From the NCBI GenBank assembly GCA_016803235.1, contig JADCLI010000027.1, positions 1 through 64,000 of the forward strand: a stretch of DNA of 64,000 nucleotides, in the 5' to 3' direction. Below the pieces are notes generated by a model, which was not told the origin of the DNA, searched no databases, and was given only the letters and a program-made list of their open reading frames with translations. Below are positions 16,014 through 24,601 of this stretch, piece by piece. The stretch's first letter is position 1. Each line of letters starts with the position of its first letter. A program made the translations under genes and the position numbers. Source of the DNA: Pimelobacter simplex (GTDB lineage: Bacteria > Actinomycetota > Actinomycetes > Propionibacteriales > Nocardioidaceae).

Positions 16014-17348
16014 TCACGCCGGGGTGAACCCCGGCAGGAACTCCTCCATGATCGCGCGGAAGGGCGCCTCGGCCTCGAGCTGGCTGAGCACGCCCACGCC
16101 CCCGAGCCAGGTCCGGTGGATGAGGACGTACGACGGCGGCAGGTTGAGCTTGATGCTCACCGTGTAGGCGGGGTCCCTCGGGTTGTTGATCCGCTGGAAC
16201 TGCTCGCGCATCCACTCCCGGCTGAACCGGAACCGTTCGACCAGCGTCGGGTCGACGAACGGCGCGAGGTAGTCCATCAGCAGCTCCGGCTCGATCCGGA
16301 TCCGGTCCTTGAGGAAGCCCTCGGCCCGCAGCTCGGTGATGAGCGCGTCGCCGTCGCCGGCCGCGCACAGCGTGATCAGCCGGCCCATCGGTGCGGGCAG
16401 CCCGCGCTGCGGGAGCCGGGCCACGGCGCCGTAGTCGAGCACCCCGATCCGCCCGGGCGTCCCGTCGTCGTTCGGGATCACCCGGAAGTTGCCGGGGTGC
16501 GGATCGGCGTGGAGCAGGCCGGTGCGTGCCGGCCCGGAGAACAGGAACCGGGTGAAGACCTCGCCGTAGTGGTCGCGCTCCTCGCGGGTGCCGTCGGCGA
16601 TCACCGACGCCAGCGAGCCGGCGGAGTCGAGCCACTCGGTGACCAGCACGCGCGGACCGACCGCCACGACGTCGGGGACGACGATGAGCGGGTCGTCGCG
16701 GAACGCCTGCGCGAACTCGCGTTGGGCCTCGGCCTCGAGGTCGTAGTCGAGCTCCTCGCGTGCGCGGGCCTGGACCTCCTCGACGAGCGGCTTCATGTCG
16801 ACGCCCGGGATGAGCGGGCCGATCGCCCGGGCCGCCCGGGCCAGGGTGCGCAGGTCGGCCAGCAGCGCCTCGCCGGCGTTGGGGTACTGGACCTTCACCG
16901 CGACCCGCCGGCCGTCGTACCACCTGCCCTCGTGGACCTGCCCGATGCTCGCGGCCGCCGTCGGCGCCCCGTCGAGCCAGACCAGGCGCTCCTTCCAGTC
17001 GGCGCCGAGGTCCTCGGTGAGGATGGTGCGCACGGTCTGGGTGGGCATCGGCGGAGCGGAGTCCTGGAGCCGCGTGAGCTGCTCCCGGTACGGCGCCGCC
17101 ATCTCCTCCGGCAGCGCGGACTCGAGCACGCTCAGCGCCTGCCCGAACTTCATCGCGCCGCCCTTCAGCTCGCCGAGGGTCTTGAACAGCTGCTCGGCCG
17201 TGCGCTGCTGGATCTCGCTCATCACCGCCTCGGCCGGCGCGCCGCCCAGGCGCTTGCCGAAGCCGACGGCCGTGCGGCCGGCGTACCCGAGGGGGAGCGC
17301 CGCGAGCCGCGCGGTGCGCGCCGCGGCCTTCCGGGGGAGGTCAGCCAT
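16014..17348 (-). CDS. ABC1/UbiB-family atypical kinase
   Basis: The 444-residue protein has the UbiB hallmarks: the lysine-rich KGGAMKFGQALS motif near residue 63, AAASIGQVHEG and VAVKVQYP (nucleotide-binding lobe), HADPHPGN (catalytic loop) and GVLDYGAV (in place of DFG). These proteins bind or hydrolyse ATP and support quinone or lipid metabolism. Start ATG 17348 (MADLPRKA) is preferred because GACAAT lies six bases upstream on the minus strand; an ATG 18 bases earlier is possible. It is a single-gene unit, with the secreted-protein terminator located behind the promoter. Confidence 0.9.
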   Translation of the reverse strand: MADLPRKAAARTARLAALPLGYAGRTAVGFGKRLGGAPAEAVMSEIQQRTAEQLFKTLGELKGGAMKFGQALSVLESALPEEMAAPYREQLTRLQDSAPPMPTQTVRTILTEDLGADWKERLVWLDGAPTAAASIGQVHEGRWYDGRRVAVKVQYPNAGEALLADLRTLARAARAIGPLIPGVDMKPLVEEVQARAREELDYDLEAEAQREFAQAFRDDPLIVVPDVVAVGPRVLVTEWLDSAGSLASVIADGTREERDHYGEVFTRFLFSGPARTGLLHADPHPGNFRVIPNDDGTPGRIGVLDYGAVARLPQRGLPAPMGRLITLCAAGDGDALITELRAEGFLKDRIRIEPELLMDYLAPFVDPTLVERFRFSREWMREQFQRINNPRDPAYTVSIKLNLPPSYVLIHRTWLGGVGVLSQLEAEAPFRAIMEEFLPGFTPA

Positions 17349-17384
17349 GGCCCCATTGTCGGGCATGGGACAACCGGGGGCCGG

Positions 17385-17423
17385 AAAAAGCTGCGAGGGC
17401 GGGCCGCCGTGCGACCCGCCCTC
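17385..17423 (-). terminator. Rho-independent terminator of the repeat-bearing secreted protein gene
   Basis: Read on the minus strand, the arms GAGGGCGGG and CCCGCCCTC (17423-17415 and 17403-17395) form a nine-pair stem with an 11-base loop, followed by GCAGC and TTTTT (17389-17385). This is the clearest classical intrinsic terminator in the window, about 12 bases after the stop codon at 17436. Confidence 0.85.
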
Positions 17424-17435
17424 GTCAATGAGAGG

Positions 17436-17969
17436 TCACGACAGGCAGAGCGCCGTCACCTGCAACTGGACGTTGCCCTGCGCCCCCATGTCGTTGATGC
17501 CCTTCGCCTTCCAGCCGTTCCCGGAGACGGTGCTGGAGTGGAGGTAGGTGTTGTCATTAGTGTCGCCGGTCCCGACCCACTCCGCGCCGCCACCGATGAC
17601 CTTCGTGCCTGCCGGGCACTGGGCGATCGCCTCGATGATGTCGGTGTTCGGTCCGTCGTTCGTGCTGCCGTCGACGTCACCGAGGACCGCGGACGTGGTC
17701 TGGACCGTGACGATGTTGACGTCGGAGGCCTTCACGGCGCCGTCGGCGATCTTGTCGCTGGTGACGGCGTTGGCGCCGAGGTCCTTGTTCTTCACCTGGC
17801 CGTTCTTGATGCTCTTCGAGACCACGCTGTTCTTCGCCGCCTTCTCGGCGGCGTACGCCACGCCGGTCGTCGAGGCGACCAGCGCCAGCAGGGCGATGAC
17901 GAGGGCGACGGTGGCGCGGCTGCTGCCGCGGGAGGGACGGGCGTCGGTGTCGTGGGACTTGTTCCGCAT
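17436..17969 (-). CDS. Secreted protein with short repeats (hypothetical)
   Basis: The 177-residue product has a signal-peptide-like segment (about 20-40, ending VAYA) and a low-complexity stretch (about 45-85) of repeated short units of the type SIKNGQVKNKDL, ANAVTSDKI, DGAVKASDV. This resembles the beta-helix or stalk regions seen in many actinobacterial surface proteins. The C-terminal domain (about 90-177) has two cysteines (IAQCPAG and the final LCLS) and is rich in Gly and Asn. ATG 17969 is chosen for the AGGAG six bases upstream. TAGCGT at 18011-18006 could be the -10. Function unknown; export is inferred. Confidence 0.78.
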   Translation of the reverse strand: MRNKSHDTDARPSRGSSRATVALVIALLALVASTTGVAYAAEKAAKNSVVSKSIKNGQVKNKDLGANAVTSDKIADGAVKASDVNIVTVQTTSAVLGDVDGSTNDGPNTDIIEAIAQCPAGTKVIGGGAEWVGTGDTNDNTYLHSSTVSGNGWKAKGINDMGAQGNVQLQVTALCLS

Positions 17970-18079
17970 CTGCACTCCTGGGTTCGTGTGACTGGGGGGA
18001 TCGTCACGCTAACCGCGGTGGCACCGGTCGCTCCGGACGGCGACGGTAAAATTCGGCGGACCCGGCAGCCGGACGGCCG

Positions 18080-18418
18080 CTACTGCGCCGGGCCCAGGAC
18101 GCTGACCCCGCTCCCGCCGGCGGGCTCCTTGAGCTCCACGAACAGCACGTGGGTCGGGGTGTCCCCGATGTTCTCGCCGTGGTGCTCCTGCGCCGGCAAC
18201 CACCCCACCGTGCCGGCCGCCATCTCCACCTCGCGCTGTTGCTCGCCCGCGACCAGCCGGCGGCGGAACGACGACAGCGTGTACATCACGCTGTCCGGGT
18301 GGGCGTGCGGCGTGGTCCGCGCACCCGGCTCGTCGCGGTACTCCAGCACCCGCACACGGTCGTTCTCGAAGACCACCGCGTAGTGGTCCGGGTTGCTCGT
18401 CACCGGGTCCTCGGCCAT
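18080..18418 (-). CDS. Cupin domain protein
   Basis: The 112-residue single-domain cupin reads VVFENDRVRVLEYRD, PHAHPDSVMY and the later GTVGWLPAQEHHGENIG, which supplies candidate metal ligands (two His in the first motif, two in the second). Such small cupins are common in mycobacteria and relatives, with no assigned reaction. ATG 18418 is chosen because the family typically begins just before DPVxSNPDHY; an upstream GTG would add ten residues. It lies downstream of msrA on the same strand, separated by a hairpin. Confidence 0.78.
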   Translation of the reverse strand: MAEDPVTSNPDHYAVVFENDRVRVLEYRDEPGARTTPHAHPDSVMYTLSSFRRRLVAGEQQREVEMAAGTVGWLPAQEHHGENIGDTPTHVLFVELKEPAGGSGVSVLGPAQ

Positions 18419-18454
18419 CCTCCGACCATCGCACCCGCGGCGCGGCACTGACCA

Positions 18455-18470
18455 TGGCCCGAACGGGCCA
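18455..18470. terminator. Hairpin TGGCCC-GAAC-GGGCCA downstream of msrA
   Basis: This is a perfect six-base-pair inverted repeat with a four-base loop, 14 bases after the msrA stop and just upstream of the cupin gene. There is no T-run. The complementary 16-mer occurs again at 45477-45492 after the AIM24 gene, so it is a repeated element rather than chance. Confidence 0.5.
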
Positions 18471-18483
18471 CGCGGCGGCGTGC

Positions 18484-19128
18484 TCAGGCGGTCTCGGGGA
18501 AGGCGATCCCGGTGTTCGCGTGGCAGCGGTAGCCGTTGGGCACCTTGTGGAGGTACTGCTGGTGGTGCGGCTCGGCGTAGTAGTAGGCACCGGCCGGCTC
18601 GATCTCGGTGGTGATGTCACCGTAGCCGCGGCGGGCGATCTCGTCGCCGTACACCTTGGTCAGCTCGCGGGCGGTCTGCTCCTGCTCGGGCGTGGTGAAG
18701 TAGATCGCCGAGCGGTACTGCGTGCCGATGTCGTTGCCCTGCCGCATGCCCTGGGTGGGGTCGTGGACGACGAAGAACTGCTTGACCAGGTCGGCGTACG
18801 AGACCTGGTCGGGGTCGAAGACGATCCGGACGGCCTCGGTGTGGCCGGTGCGGCCGCTGCAGACCTCCTCGTACGTCGGGTTCGGGCTGACCCCGCCGGC
18901 GTAGCCGACCGAGGTCGACCAGACCCCGGGCACCTTCCAGTAGATCTCCTCGGCCCCCCAGAAGCAGCCGAGCCCGAAGATCGCGACCTCGAGGCCGTCG
19001 GGGACGTCGTCGGTGACGAGCGGGGCGTCGAGCACCTCGTGCTGGGCGGGGAGCGGGAACGCCGGGGTGCTGCGGCCGGGCAGTGCCTCGGCGGGGTCGA
19101 CCATCTCGGTCTTGCGGCGGGAGAACAT
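18484..19128 (-). CDS. msrA: Peptide methionine sulfoxide reductase MsrA
   Basis: The 214-residue enzyme repairs the S-form of methionine sulfoxide in proteins. The catalytic motif is GCFWGAE (Cys55), followed by family segments VGYAGG, GRTGHTEAVR and FFVVHDPTQ. A single C-terminal cysteine (GYRCH, about 203) is the candidate resolving residue. The N-terminus is about 40 residues longer than in short bacterial MsrA, as is common in actinobacteria. ATG 19128 has GACAAT six bases upstream, the same arrangement as at the ABC1 kinase gene (GACAATGGGG before ATG in both). Confidence 0.95.
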   Translation of the reverse strand: MFSRRKTEMVDPAEALPGRSTPAFPLPAQHEVLDAPLVTDDVPDGLEVAIFGLGCFWGAEEIYWKVPGVWSTSVGYAGGVSPNPTYEEVCSGRTGHTEAVRIVFDPDQVSYADLVKQFFVVHDPTQGMRQGNDIGTQYRSAIYFTTPEQEQTARELTKVYGDEIARRGYGDITTEIEPAGAYYYAEPHHQQYLHKVPNGYRCHANTGIAFPETA

Positions 19129-19156
19129 GTCCCCATTGTCTCCTCGGGCGCAAGTC

Positions 19157-20089
19157 TCAGCCGTGCGCGGCGCACCACGCGTCGCGCTTGGCCGGCTTGG
19201 CGACGAAGACCGCCCGGATCAGCTGGGCCTGGAGCGCGGAGTAGACCTCGATCTCCTTCTCCACCAGCCGCCTGGCCGCCGGCGTCCGCGCGAGCACCAG
19301 CGCCTCCGCGTTGCGCCAGACCATCTCCCGCCAGCCACGCATGATCACGCCCGCGACCGCCTCCTCGGCGGTGCCGGCGTCGATGTCGTCGAAGGTCGGG
19401 TCGAAGCGCGCTGCCTCCTCGGCGAAGACCGGGGCGTAGAGGCTGTCGAGGCGGTTGTTGTAGCGGTTGTGGTCGGCCTTGTGGCTGCCGTCCGGCCCGG
19501 ACAGGCCGACGGTCGCGAGCACGCGCGGGAAGTCGCTGTTGATGTGCGCGTTCATCGCGAGCAGGAAGTTGCCCAGCCCGCTCATCGCCCGGTCGTCCTC
19601 GGCCTGGAGCGCGATCCGCCACGCTGCCGGGATCCCGGTCCGCTCGCCCGCCTCCCAGCGGCTCGTGGTGTCGAAGTACATCTCGGCGAACACCGCGTCG
19701 ACCCGGTTCAACCAGGCCCGGTCCGCGAAGTACCCGCTGCGCACCGCGTCGCGGACGTTCTCGGTCACCCGGAGGTAGGCCAGCGAGAAGATCGCGCTGT
19801 GGGAGCAGCTGCCCGCCAGCCCGTCGAGCCGCGTCTCCATCCGCGCCACCACGTCGTCGATGCACGCGTCCGCGCCGTCGGCGCAGACGTCACCGGTGTA
19901 CGGCGTCGCCGGGACCGGCAGCGGCGCGAGCAGGGCGACCACGGCGTCGAGGGGCGGCAGGAGCAGGCCGCGCAGGGGGTCCGGGTCGTCGTACCCGGTG
20001 GCGGAGGCGGGTGCCGGGGTGGCCACGGCACCGACGGCGAGCAGGCAGGGGAGGACGACGGCGGCGAGGAGCCGGGTGAGGGCGGTCAC
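19157..20089 (-). CDS. Secreted DUF5995 family protein
   Basis: The 310-residue protein has a signal peptide (about 1-31, ending ASAT) and a helical mature domain with His/Asp-rich segments such as AMNAHINSDFPR and DGSHKADHNRYNN, the DUF5995 pattern. Four cysteines (VCADGADAC, GSCSHS) may form disulfides. Function unknown. Start is GTG 20089. The upstream region carries, on this strand, the 15-base motif GCGAGCATTCGCTCG that also lies before the MpaB-family gene, suggesting control by the same TetR-type regulator. Confidence 0.83.
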   Translation of the reverse strand: MTALTRLLAAVVLPCLLAVGAVATPAPASATGYDDPDPLRGLLLPPLDAVVALLAPLPVPATPYTGDVCADGADACIDDVVARMETRLDGLAGSCSHSAIFSLAYLRVTENVRDAVRSGYFADRAWLNRVDAVFAEMYFDTTSRWEAGERTGIPAAWRIALQAEDDRAMSGLGNFLLAMNAHINSDFPRVLATVGLSGPDGSHKADHNRYNNRLDSLYAPVFAEEAARFDPTFDDIDAGTAEEAVAGVIMRGWREMVWRNAEALVLARTPAARRLVEKEIEVYSALQAQLIRAVFVAKPAKRDAWCAAHG

Positions 20090-20099
20090 ATCGCGGAAA

Positions 20100-20114
20100 C
20101 GAGCGAATGCTCGC
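20100..20114 (-). promoter_or_regulatory. Operator-like palindrome, copy 1
   Basis: The minus strand reads GCGAGCATTCGCTCG, containing CGAGC-ATTC-GCTCG, 11 bases upstream of the DUF5995 start. The identical 15-mer is found at 26486-26500. Position and symmetry suit a TetR-family repressor site. Confidence 0.55.
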
Positions 20115-20153
20115 TTTGGTCACGGGCCGTCGCCGACTGAGTAGGCTCGAACG

Positions 20154-21335
20154 GTGAGCGACAACCACATCGACGAGCACCTCGACGGCGCCGGCTTCGA
20201 GACCCGGGCCATCCACGCCGGCTACGCACCCGACCCGACCACCGGCGCGGTGATCCCGCCCATCTACGCGACCTCGACCTACGCCCAGGACGGCGTCGGC
20301 GGGCTGCGCAACGGCTACGAGTACAGCCGCTCGGCCAACCCGACCCGCACCGCGCTGGAGTCGACCCTGGCGGCGCTCGAGGGCGGCGCGCACGGGTACG
20401 CCTTCGCGTCGGGGCTCGCCGCCGAGGACACCCTGATCCGGGCGCTGTGCAAGCCGGGCGACCACGTGGTCCTGCCCAATGACGCGTACGGCGGCACCTT
20501 CCGCCTCTTCGACAAGGTCGCCACCGTCTGGGGCGTCGAGCACAGCCCGGCGCCGGTGACCGACGTCGACGCGGTCCGCGCCGCGATCAAGCCCGGCGTC
20601 ACCCGGATGGTGTGGGTGGAGACGCCGACCAACCCGCTGCTGTCGATCGGCGACATCGAGGCGCTGGCGGCCGTCGCCCACGACGCGGGCGCGCTGCTCG
20701 TCGTCGACAACACCTTCGCGTCCTCCTACCTCCAGCAGCCCCTGGCTCTCGGTGCCGACGTGGTCGTCCACTCGACGACGAAGTACGCCGGCGGCCACTC
20801 CGACGTCGTCGGCGGCGCGCTCGTGGTCGACGACGACGCGCTGGCGGAGCGGATCGGGTTCCACCAGAACTCCATCGGCGGCGTCGCGGGCCCGTTCGAC
20901 TCGTGGCTGGTCCTGCGCGGCCTGAAGACCCTCGCGCTGCGCATGGAGCGCCACAGCGACAACGCCGAGAAGGTCGCCGACTTCCTGGGCAAGCACCCGG
21001 CGGTCAGCCAGGTGATCTACCCCGGCCTCGCCGACCACCCCGGCCACGCCGTCGCGAGCCGCCAGATGAGGCGGTACGGCGGCATGGTGTCCTTCCGCGT
21101 CAAGGGCGGCGAGGAGCAGGCGCTCGCGATCTGCGCGGCCACCAAGGTCTTCACCCTGGGCGAGTCGCTGGGTGGCGTCGAGTCGCTCATCGAGCACCCC
21201 GGGCGGATGACCCACGCCAGCGTCGCGGGCACCGACCTCGAGGTGCCGGCCGACCTGGTCCGGCTCAGCGTCGGCATCGAGACGTCCGAGGACCAGCTCG
21301 CCGATCTCGACCGGGCGCTCGCCTCCACGACCTGA
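20154..21335 (+). CDS. metB: Cystathionine gamma-synthase
   Basis: This PLP enzyme joins O-acyl-homoserine and cysteine in transsulfuration to methionine. The 393-residue protein has the family segments YSRSANPTR, the PLP-contacting FASGLAA, VDNTFAS and the PLP lysine in STTKYAGGHSD (Lys210). The C-terminal LGGVESLIEHP is typical of MetB/MetC. The gene order metB-greA-DUF4307-mca matches M. tuberculosis Rv1079-Rv1082, which supports MetB over related lyases. GTG start with TAGGCT six bases upstream (20142-20147), hence no room for a leader riboswitch. Confidence 0.92.
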   Translation: MSDNHIDEHLDGAGFETRAIHAGYAPDPTTGAVIPPIYATSTYAQDGVGGLRNGYEYSRSANPTRTALESTLAALEGGAHGYAFASGLAAEDTLIRALCKPGDHVVLPNDAYGGTFRLFDKVATVWGVEHSPAPVTDVDAVRAAIKPGVTRMVWVETPTNPLLSIGDIEALAAVAHDAGALLVVDNTFASSYLQQPLALGADVVVHSTTKYAGGHSDVVGGALVVDDDALAERIGFHQNSIGGVAGPFDSWLVLRGLKTLALRMERHSDNAEKVADFLGKHPAVSQVIYPGLADHPGHAVASRQMRRYGGMVSFRVKGGEEQALAICAATKVFTLGESLGGVESLIEHPGRMTHASVAGTDLEVPADLVRLSVGIETSEDQLADLDRALASTT

Positions 21336-21357
21336 GCGGACCGTCTAGCCTGACCGG

Positions 21358-22689
21358 GTGACCAGTGACGGCCCGACCGCACCCGAGGACCCGACCACCG
21401 CTGCTGCGGAGGAGAGCGCCGTCGAGGAGGCGGAGGAGAACGAGCCGCCGCTGGGTCCCGACGAGGGGGAGCGGGAGGCGCGCCTGTTCCGCCGCTTCGC
21501 CCACCAGTGGGCGCTGCTGCGCGAGGAGCGCGACGGACGTCGTCACGAGGCGCCGTCGTTCTCCACCGGTCCGTCCAACCTGCGCCGCGCGGAGGTGCCC
21601 TACGGCCTCGACCTCGCCGCGGGCTGGGCCTGGCGGCTGCTGCTGATCGCGGGCGCCGGCTACCTGCTGCTCCGGCTGGTCGGCTACTTCGCGGTGGTCA
21701 CCGTGCCGCTCGCGGTGGCGCTCCTGATCAGCGCGCTGGCCGCGCCGTTCGCGCAGGGCGTGAACCGCGCCGGCATCCCGCGCGGGCTGTCCGCCCTGCT
21801 CGTGGTCATCTCCGGCTTCGTGGTGGTCGGCGCGCTGTTGACCTTCGCCGGCCAGCAGGTCGCCGCCGGCGCCAACGACCTCGCCGACTCCACGGTGCAG
21901 GGCCTGGAGGAGATCCGCGGCTGGCTCAAGGACGGGCCGCTCAACGCCAGCGACTCCCAGATCAACGACTGGATCAAGAGCGCCCAGGACATGATCCGCG
22001 AGCGCTCGCAGGACGGCGAGGTGGTCAGCCAGGTCACCGAGGTCGGCGCCGCCCTCGGCCACGTCGTGGCGGGATTCTTCATCGCCCTGTTCGCGACCTA
22101 CTTCTTCCTCGCCGACGGCGAGCGGATCTGGTCGTGGGTCGTGCGGATCGCGCCGCGGGCCGCCCGCGAGCGGGTCGACAGCTCGGGCCGGGTCGCCTGG
22201 CTCTCGCTCGTCCAGTTCGTCCGTGCGACCGTGGTGGTCGCGCTCGTCGACGCCATCGGCATCGCCATCGGCGCCGCGGTGCTGGACGTGCCGTTCGTGC
22301 TCGCGATCGGCGTGCTGGTCTTCCTCGGCGCCTTCGTGCCGATGATCGGCGCCACGATCGCCGGCAGCGTCGCGATCCTGGTCGCGTTGGTCGACCAGGG
22401 GCCGGTCACCGCGCTGCTCATGCTCGCCGTGGTGATCGGCGTCCAGCAGCTCGAGGGCCACGTGCTGCAGCCCTTCCTGCTCGGGCGCTGGGTCTCCCTG
22501 CACCCGCTCGGCGTGATCCTGGCGATCGCCTGCGGCGTGCTCGTCGCGGGGATCGCGGGCGCGCTGGTCGCCGTACCGCTGGCGGCGGCGGCGAACGCCG
22601 TGATCCTGCACCTGGCCGAAATGGCCGAACCGCCGGCTCCCGAGCGGGAGGCCGGCGGTCCGGAGCAGCCTGTGGATCAGCCGGCGTAG
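21358..22689 (+). CDS. AI-2E family transporter
   Basis: The 443-residue membrane protein has an acidic, disordered N-terminus (about 1-60) and about eight membrane segments. It shows the family's PMIGATIAGSVAILVAL loop and the GVQQLEGHVLQPFLLG segment. AI-2E family members export diverse small molecules or exchange ions; the name does not imply quorum sensing here. GTG start with TAGCCT six bases upstream. Its 3' end overlaps the converging greA gene by 13 bases. This gene is absent from the M. tuberculosis arrangement and is an insertion between metB and greA. Confidence 0.9.
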   Translation: MTSDGPTAPEDPTTAAAEESAVEEAEENEPPLGPDEGEREARLFRRFAHQWALLREERDGRRHEAPSFSTGPSNLRRAEVPYGLDLAAGWAWRLLLIAGAGYLLLRLVGYFAVVTVPLAVALLISALAAPFAQGVNRAGIPRGLSALLVVISGFVVVGALLTFAGQQVAAGANDLADSTVQGLEEIRGWLKDGPLNASDSQINDWIKSAQDMIRERSQDGEVVSQVTEVGAALGHVVAGFFIALFATYFFLADGERIWSWVVRIAPRAARERVDSSGRVAWLSLVQFVRATVVVALVDAIGIAIGAAVLDVPFVLAIGVLVFLGAFVPMIGATIAGSVAILVALVDQGPVTALLMLAVVIGVQQLEGHVLQPFLLGRWVSLHPLGVILAIACGVLVAGIAGALVAVPLAAAANAVILHLAEMAEPPAPEREAGGPEQPVDQPA

Positions 22690-23183
22690 GGCTTCGCGTC
22701 GAGGATGATCACGGTCTGGGTCTTGCCGTTCACCTCGTAGGAGACGGTGTCGCCCTTGCTGCGGCCGTTGATGGCCTGGCCCAGCGGCGACTGCGGCGAG
22801 TAGACGGTGAGGCCTTCGGGGTCGATCTCGCGCGCGCCGAGGAGGAAGGACTCCGCCTCGTCGTCGTCATCGCCCTCGAACTTGTAGGTCACCACCATGC
22901 CCGGCTCGACGACGCCGTCGTCGGGAGGCGTCTCGCCTACCTCGGCGCGGCGCAGCATGTCCTTGAGCTGGATGATGCGGGCCTCGTTCTTGCCCTGCTC
23001 CTCGCGGGCGGCGTGGTAGCCGCCGTTCTCCTTCAGGTCACCCTCGTCGCGCGCAGCACTGATCTCGGCGACGATCTCGGCGCGGCGCGTGCCCTGGAGG
23101 TGCTCCAGCTCCGCCTGCAGCTTGTCGTAGGCGTCCTGGGTCAGCCAGATCGTGTTCTGGCCGCTCTGGTCGGTCTGCGTCAT
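22677..23183 (-). CDS. greA: Transcription elongation factor GreA
   Basis: GreA rescues backtracked RNA polymerase by stimulating transcript cleavage. The 168-residue protein has the N-terminal coiled coil with the tip motif ARDEGDLKENGGYHAARE (acidic residues that reach the active site) and the C-terminal FKBP-like domain ending SYEVNGKTQTVIIL. ATG 23183 is preceded by GGAG on the minus strand. The 54-base gap after DUF4307 holds a 16-base palindrome and a TAAAGT that could be a separate promoter. Confidence 0.96.
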   Translation of the reverse strand: MTQTDQSGQNTIWLTQDAYDKLQAELEHLQGTRRAEIVAEISAARDEGDLKENGGYHAAREEQGKNEARIIQLKDMLRRAEVGETPPDDGVVEPGMVVTYKFEGDDDDEAESFLLGAREIDPEGLTVYSPQSPLGQAINGRSKGDTVSYEVNGKTQTVIILDAKPYAG

Positions 23184-23208
23184 GGGTGCTCCTGCACTGC
23201 TCGTTCGC

Positions 23209-23240
23209 GTACCCGTGCGGGTACAGAAAGTTCTACTTTA
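23209..23240. promoter_or_regulatory. Palindrome and AT-rich -10 in the greA leader
   Basis: GTACCCGTGCGGGTAC (23209-23224) is a perfect inverted repeat with a two-base centre, 26 bases upstream of the greA ATG. Beyond it AAAGT-TCT-ACTTT (23227-23239) overlaps the DUF4307 stop codon; on the minus strand it contains TAAAGT (23240-23235), a plausible greA -10. The palindrome would then be in the 5' leader, as an operator or small hairpin. Confidence 0.4.
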
Positions 23241-23648
23241 CCGATACCTCGGCTGTCCGGCGGCCTTGCAGCCGATCCACTCGACCGTGGTGGCCCGGCG
23301 CTCGGTGCGGAGGGTGACCTCCTGGACGACCGCGTCGTCGCGGCTCGGGGTGAAGCTCTGCTCGCCCACGACGGTCTTGTCGTGGGAGATCGCGCGGGCC
23401 ACGCAGGTCGCGTCGACCGGCCCGTCGCCGTACGTCACCCGGACCCGGATCGTGGCGGTGTGGTCGTCGACCACCTCGTGCCCGATCTCCTCGGAGGAGA
23501 CGGCGGGGTCGGCGTGGAACAGCATCGCCCAGACCAGCCAGCCGAGGAAGGCGACCGCGACGACGACCGCGACGACCACCACCGTCGTGCGCCGCCCGCG
23601 GGTCGGCGCGCCGTAGCGCTGGGCCAGGTCGTCGGGGGAGGTGCTCAC
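23238..23648 (-). CDS. DUF4307 membrane protein
   Basis: The 136-residue protein has a short cytoplasmic N-terminus, one membrane helix (about 22-44) and an exported beta-rich domain with two cysteines ([16 protein letters not shown]). It corresponds in position and type to M. tuberculosis Rv1081c, between greA and mca. The GTG start is 41 bases from the divergent mca start; GACCAT lies six bases upstream on the minus strand. Function unknown. Confidence 0.87.
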   Translation of the reverse strand: MSTSPDDLAQRYGAPTRGRRTTVVVVAVVVAVAFLGWLVWAMLFHADPAVSSEEIGHEVVDDHTATIRVRVTYGDGPVDATCVARAISHDKTVVGEQSFTPSRDDAVVQEVTLRTERRATTVEWIGCKAAGQPRYR

Positions 23649-23689
23649 CCCTCCATGGTCCCACGGCCCCCATCCCTACGATGGTGGGC

Positions 23690-24589
23690 ATGCCCACCTC
23701 CCACGCGCCCGCCACCGACCGCTCCGGGCTGCGGTTGATGCACGTCCACGCCCACCCCGACGACGAGTCGAGCAAGGGTGCCGCGTCGACGGCGATGTAC
23801 GCCGCCCAGGGAGCCGAGGTCCGCGTCGTCACCTGCACGGGCGGCGAGCGCGGGTCGATCCTCAACCCGAAGATGGACCGCCCCGACATCCTCGAGAACA
23901 TCACCGAGGTGCGCCGCCAGGAGATGGAGCGGGCCCGCGACATCCTCGGGATCACCCAGACCTGGCTGGGTTTCATCGACTCCGGCTGGCCCGACGGCGA
24001 CCCGAAGCCGCCGCTGCCGGAGGGCTGCTTCGGCTTGGTTCCGCTGGAGGAGGCGACCGAGCGGCTGGTGCGCCAGATCCGCGAGTTCCGGCCCCACGTC
24101 GTGACGACGTACGACGAGCGCGGCGGCTACCCGCACCCCGACCACATCCGCTGCCACGAGGTGAGCGTCGCGGCCTTCGAGGCTGCCGGCGACCCGGAGC
24201 GCTTCCCCGACGCGGGGGAGCCGTGGCAGCCGCTGAAGCTCTACTACCACCACTCGTTCAACCGCCCGCGGATGCAGGCGCTGCACGACGCGATGCTCGA
24301 GCACGGCCTCGAGTCGCCATGGGAGGAGCGCCTCAAGGAGTGGAAGCCGGAGCCCGAGTGGGACGCCCGGATCACCACCCGGGTGCCGTGTGCCGACTAC
24401 TTCGGCGTGCGCGACCAGGCGCTGCTCGCGCACGCCACCCAGATCGACCCCGACGGCTTCTGGTTCGCGATCCCGCGCGAGCTGCAGCAGGAGGTCTGGC
24501 CGACCGAGGACTTCGAGCTCGTGGTGAGCCACGTCGCGTCCCCGACGCCGGAGGACGACCTCTTCGCCGGCGTCACCCCCGACGCCTGA
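23690..24589 (+). CDS. mca: Mycothiol S-conjugate amidase Mca
   Basis: Mca cleaves mycothiol S-conjugates of toxins and drugs so that the mercapturate can be exported. The 299-residue protein has [10 protein letters not shown] (21-30) and HPDH (149-152) zinc motifs. It differs from MshB in SSKGAAST, in [10 protein letters not shown] and in its long middle region with [10 protein letters not shown]. Context (greA, DUF4307, then the small membrane gene) is that of mycobacterial mca. ATG 23690 is preferred over ATG 23681 because TACGAT (23677-23682) then lies seven bases upstream. Confidence 0.95.
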   Translation: MPTSHAPATDRSGLRLMHVHAHPDDESSKGAASTAMYAAQGAEVRVVTCTGGERGSILNPKMDRPDILENITEVRRQEMERARDILGITQTWLGFIDSGWPDGDPKPPLPEGCFGLVPLEEATERLVRQIREFRPHVVTTYDERGGYPHPDHIRCHEVSVAAFEAAGDPERFPDAGEPWQPLKLYYHHSFNRPRMQALHDAMLEHGLESPWEERLKEWKPEPEWDARITTRVPCADYFGVRDQALLAHATQIDPDGFWFAIPRELQQEVWPTEDFELVVSHVASPTPEDDLFAGVTPDA

Positions 24590-24601
24590 CACACTGGCGT
24601 C

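Noticed and set aside
20115..20153. SAM riboswitch or T-box upstream of metB
   Set aside because: A -10 (TAGGCT) lies six bases before the start codon, leaving no leader, and no riboswitch-like pairing is present.
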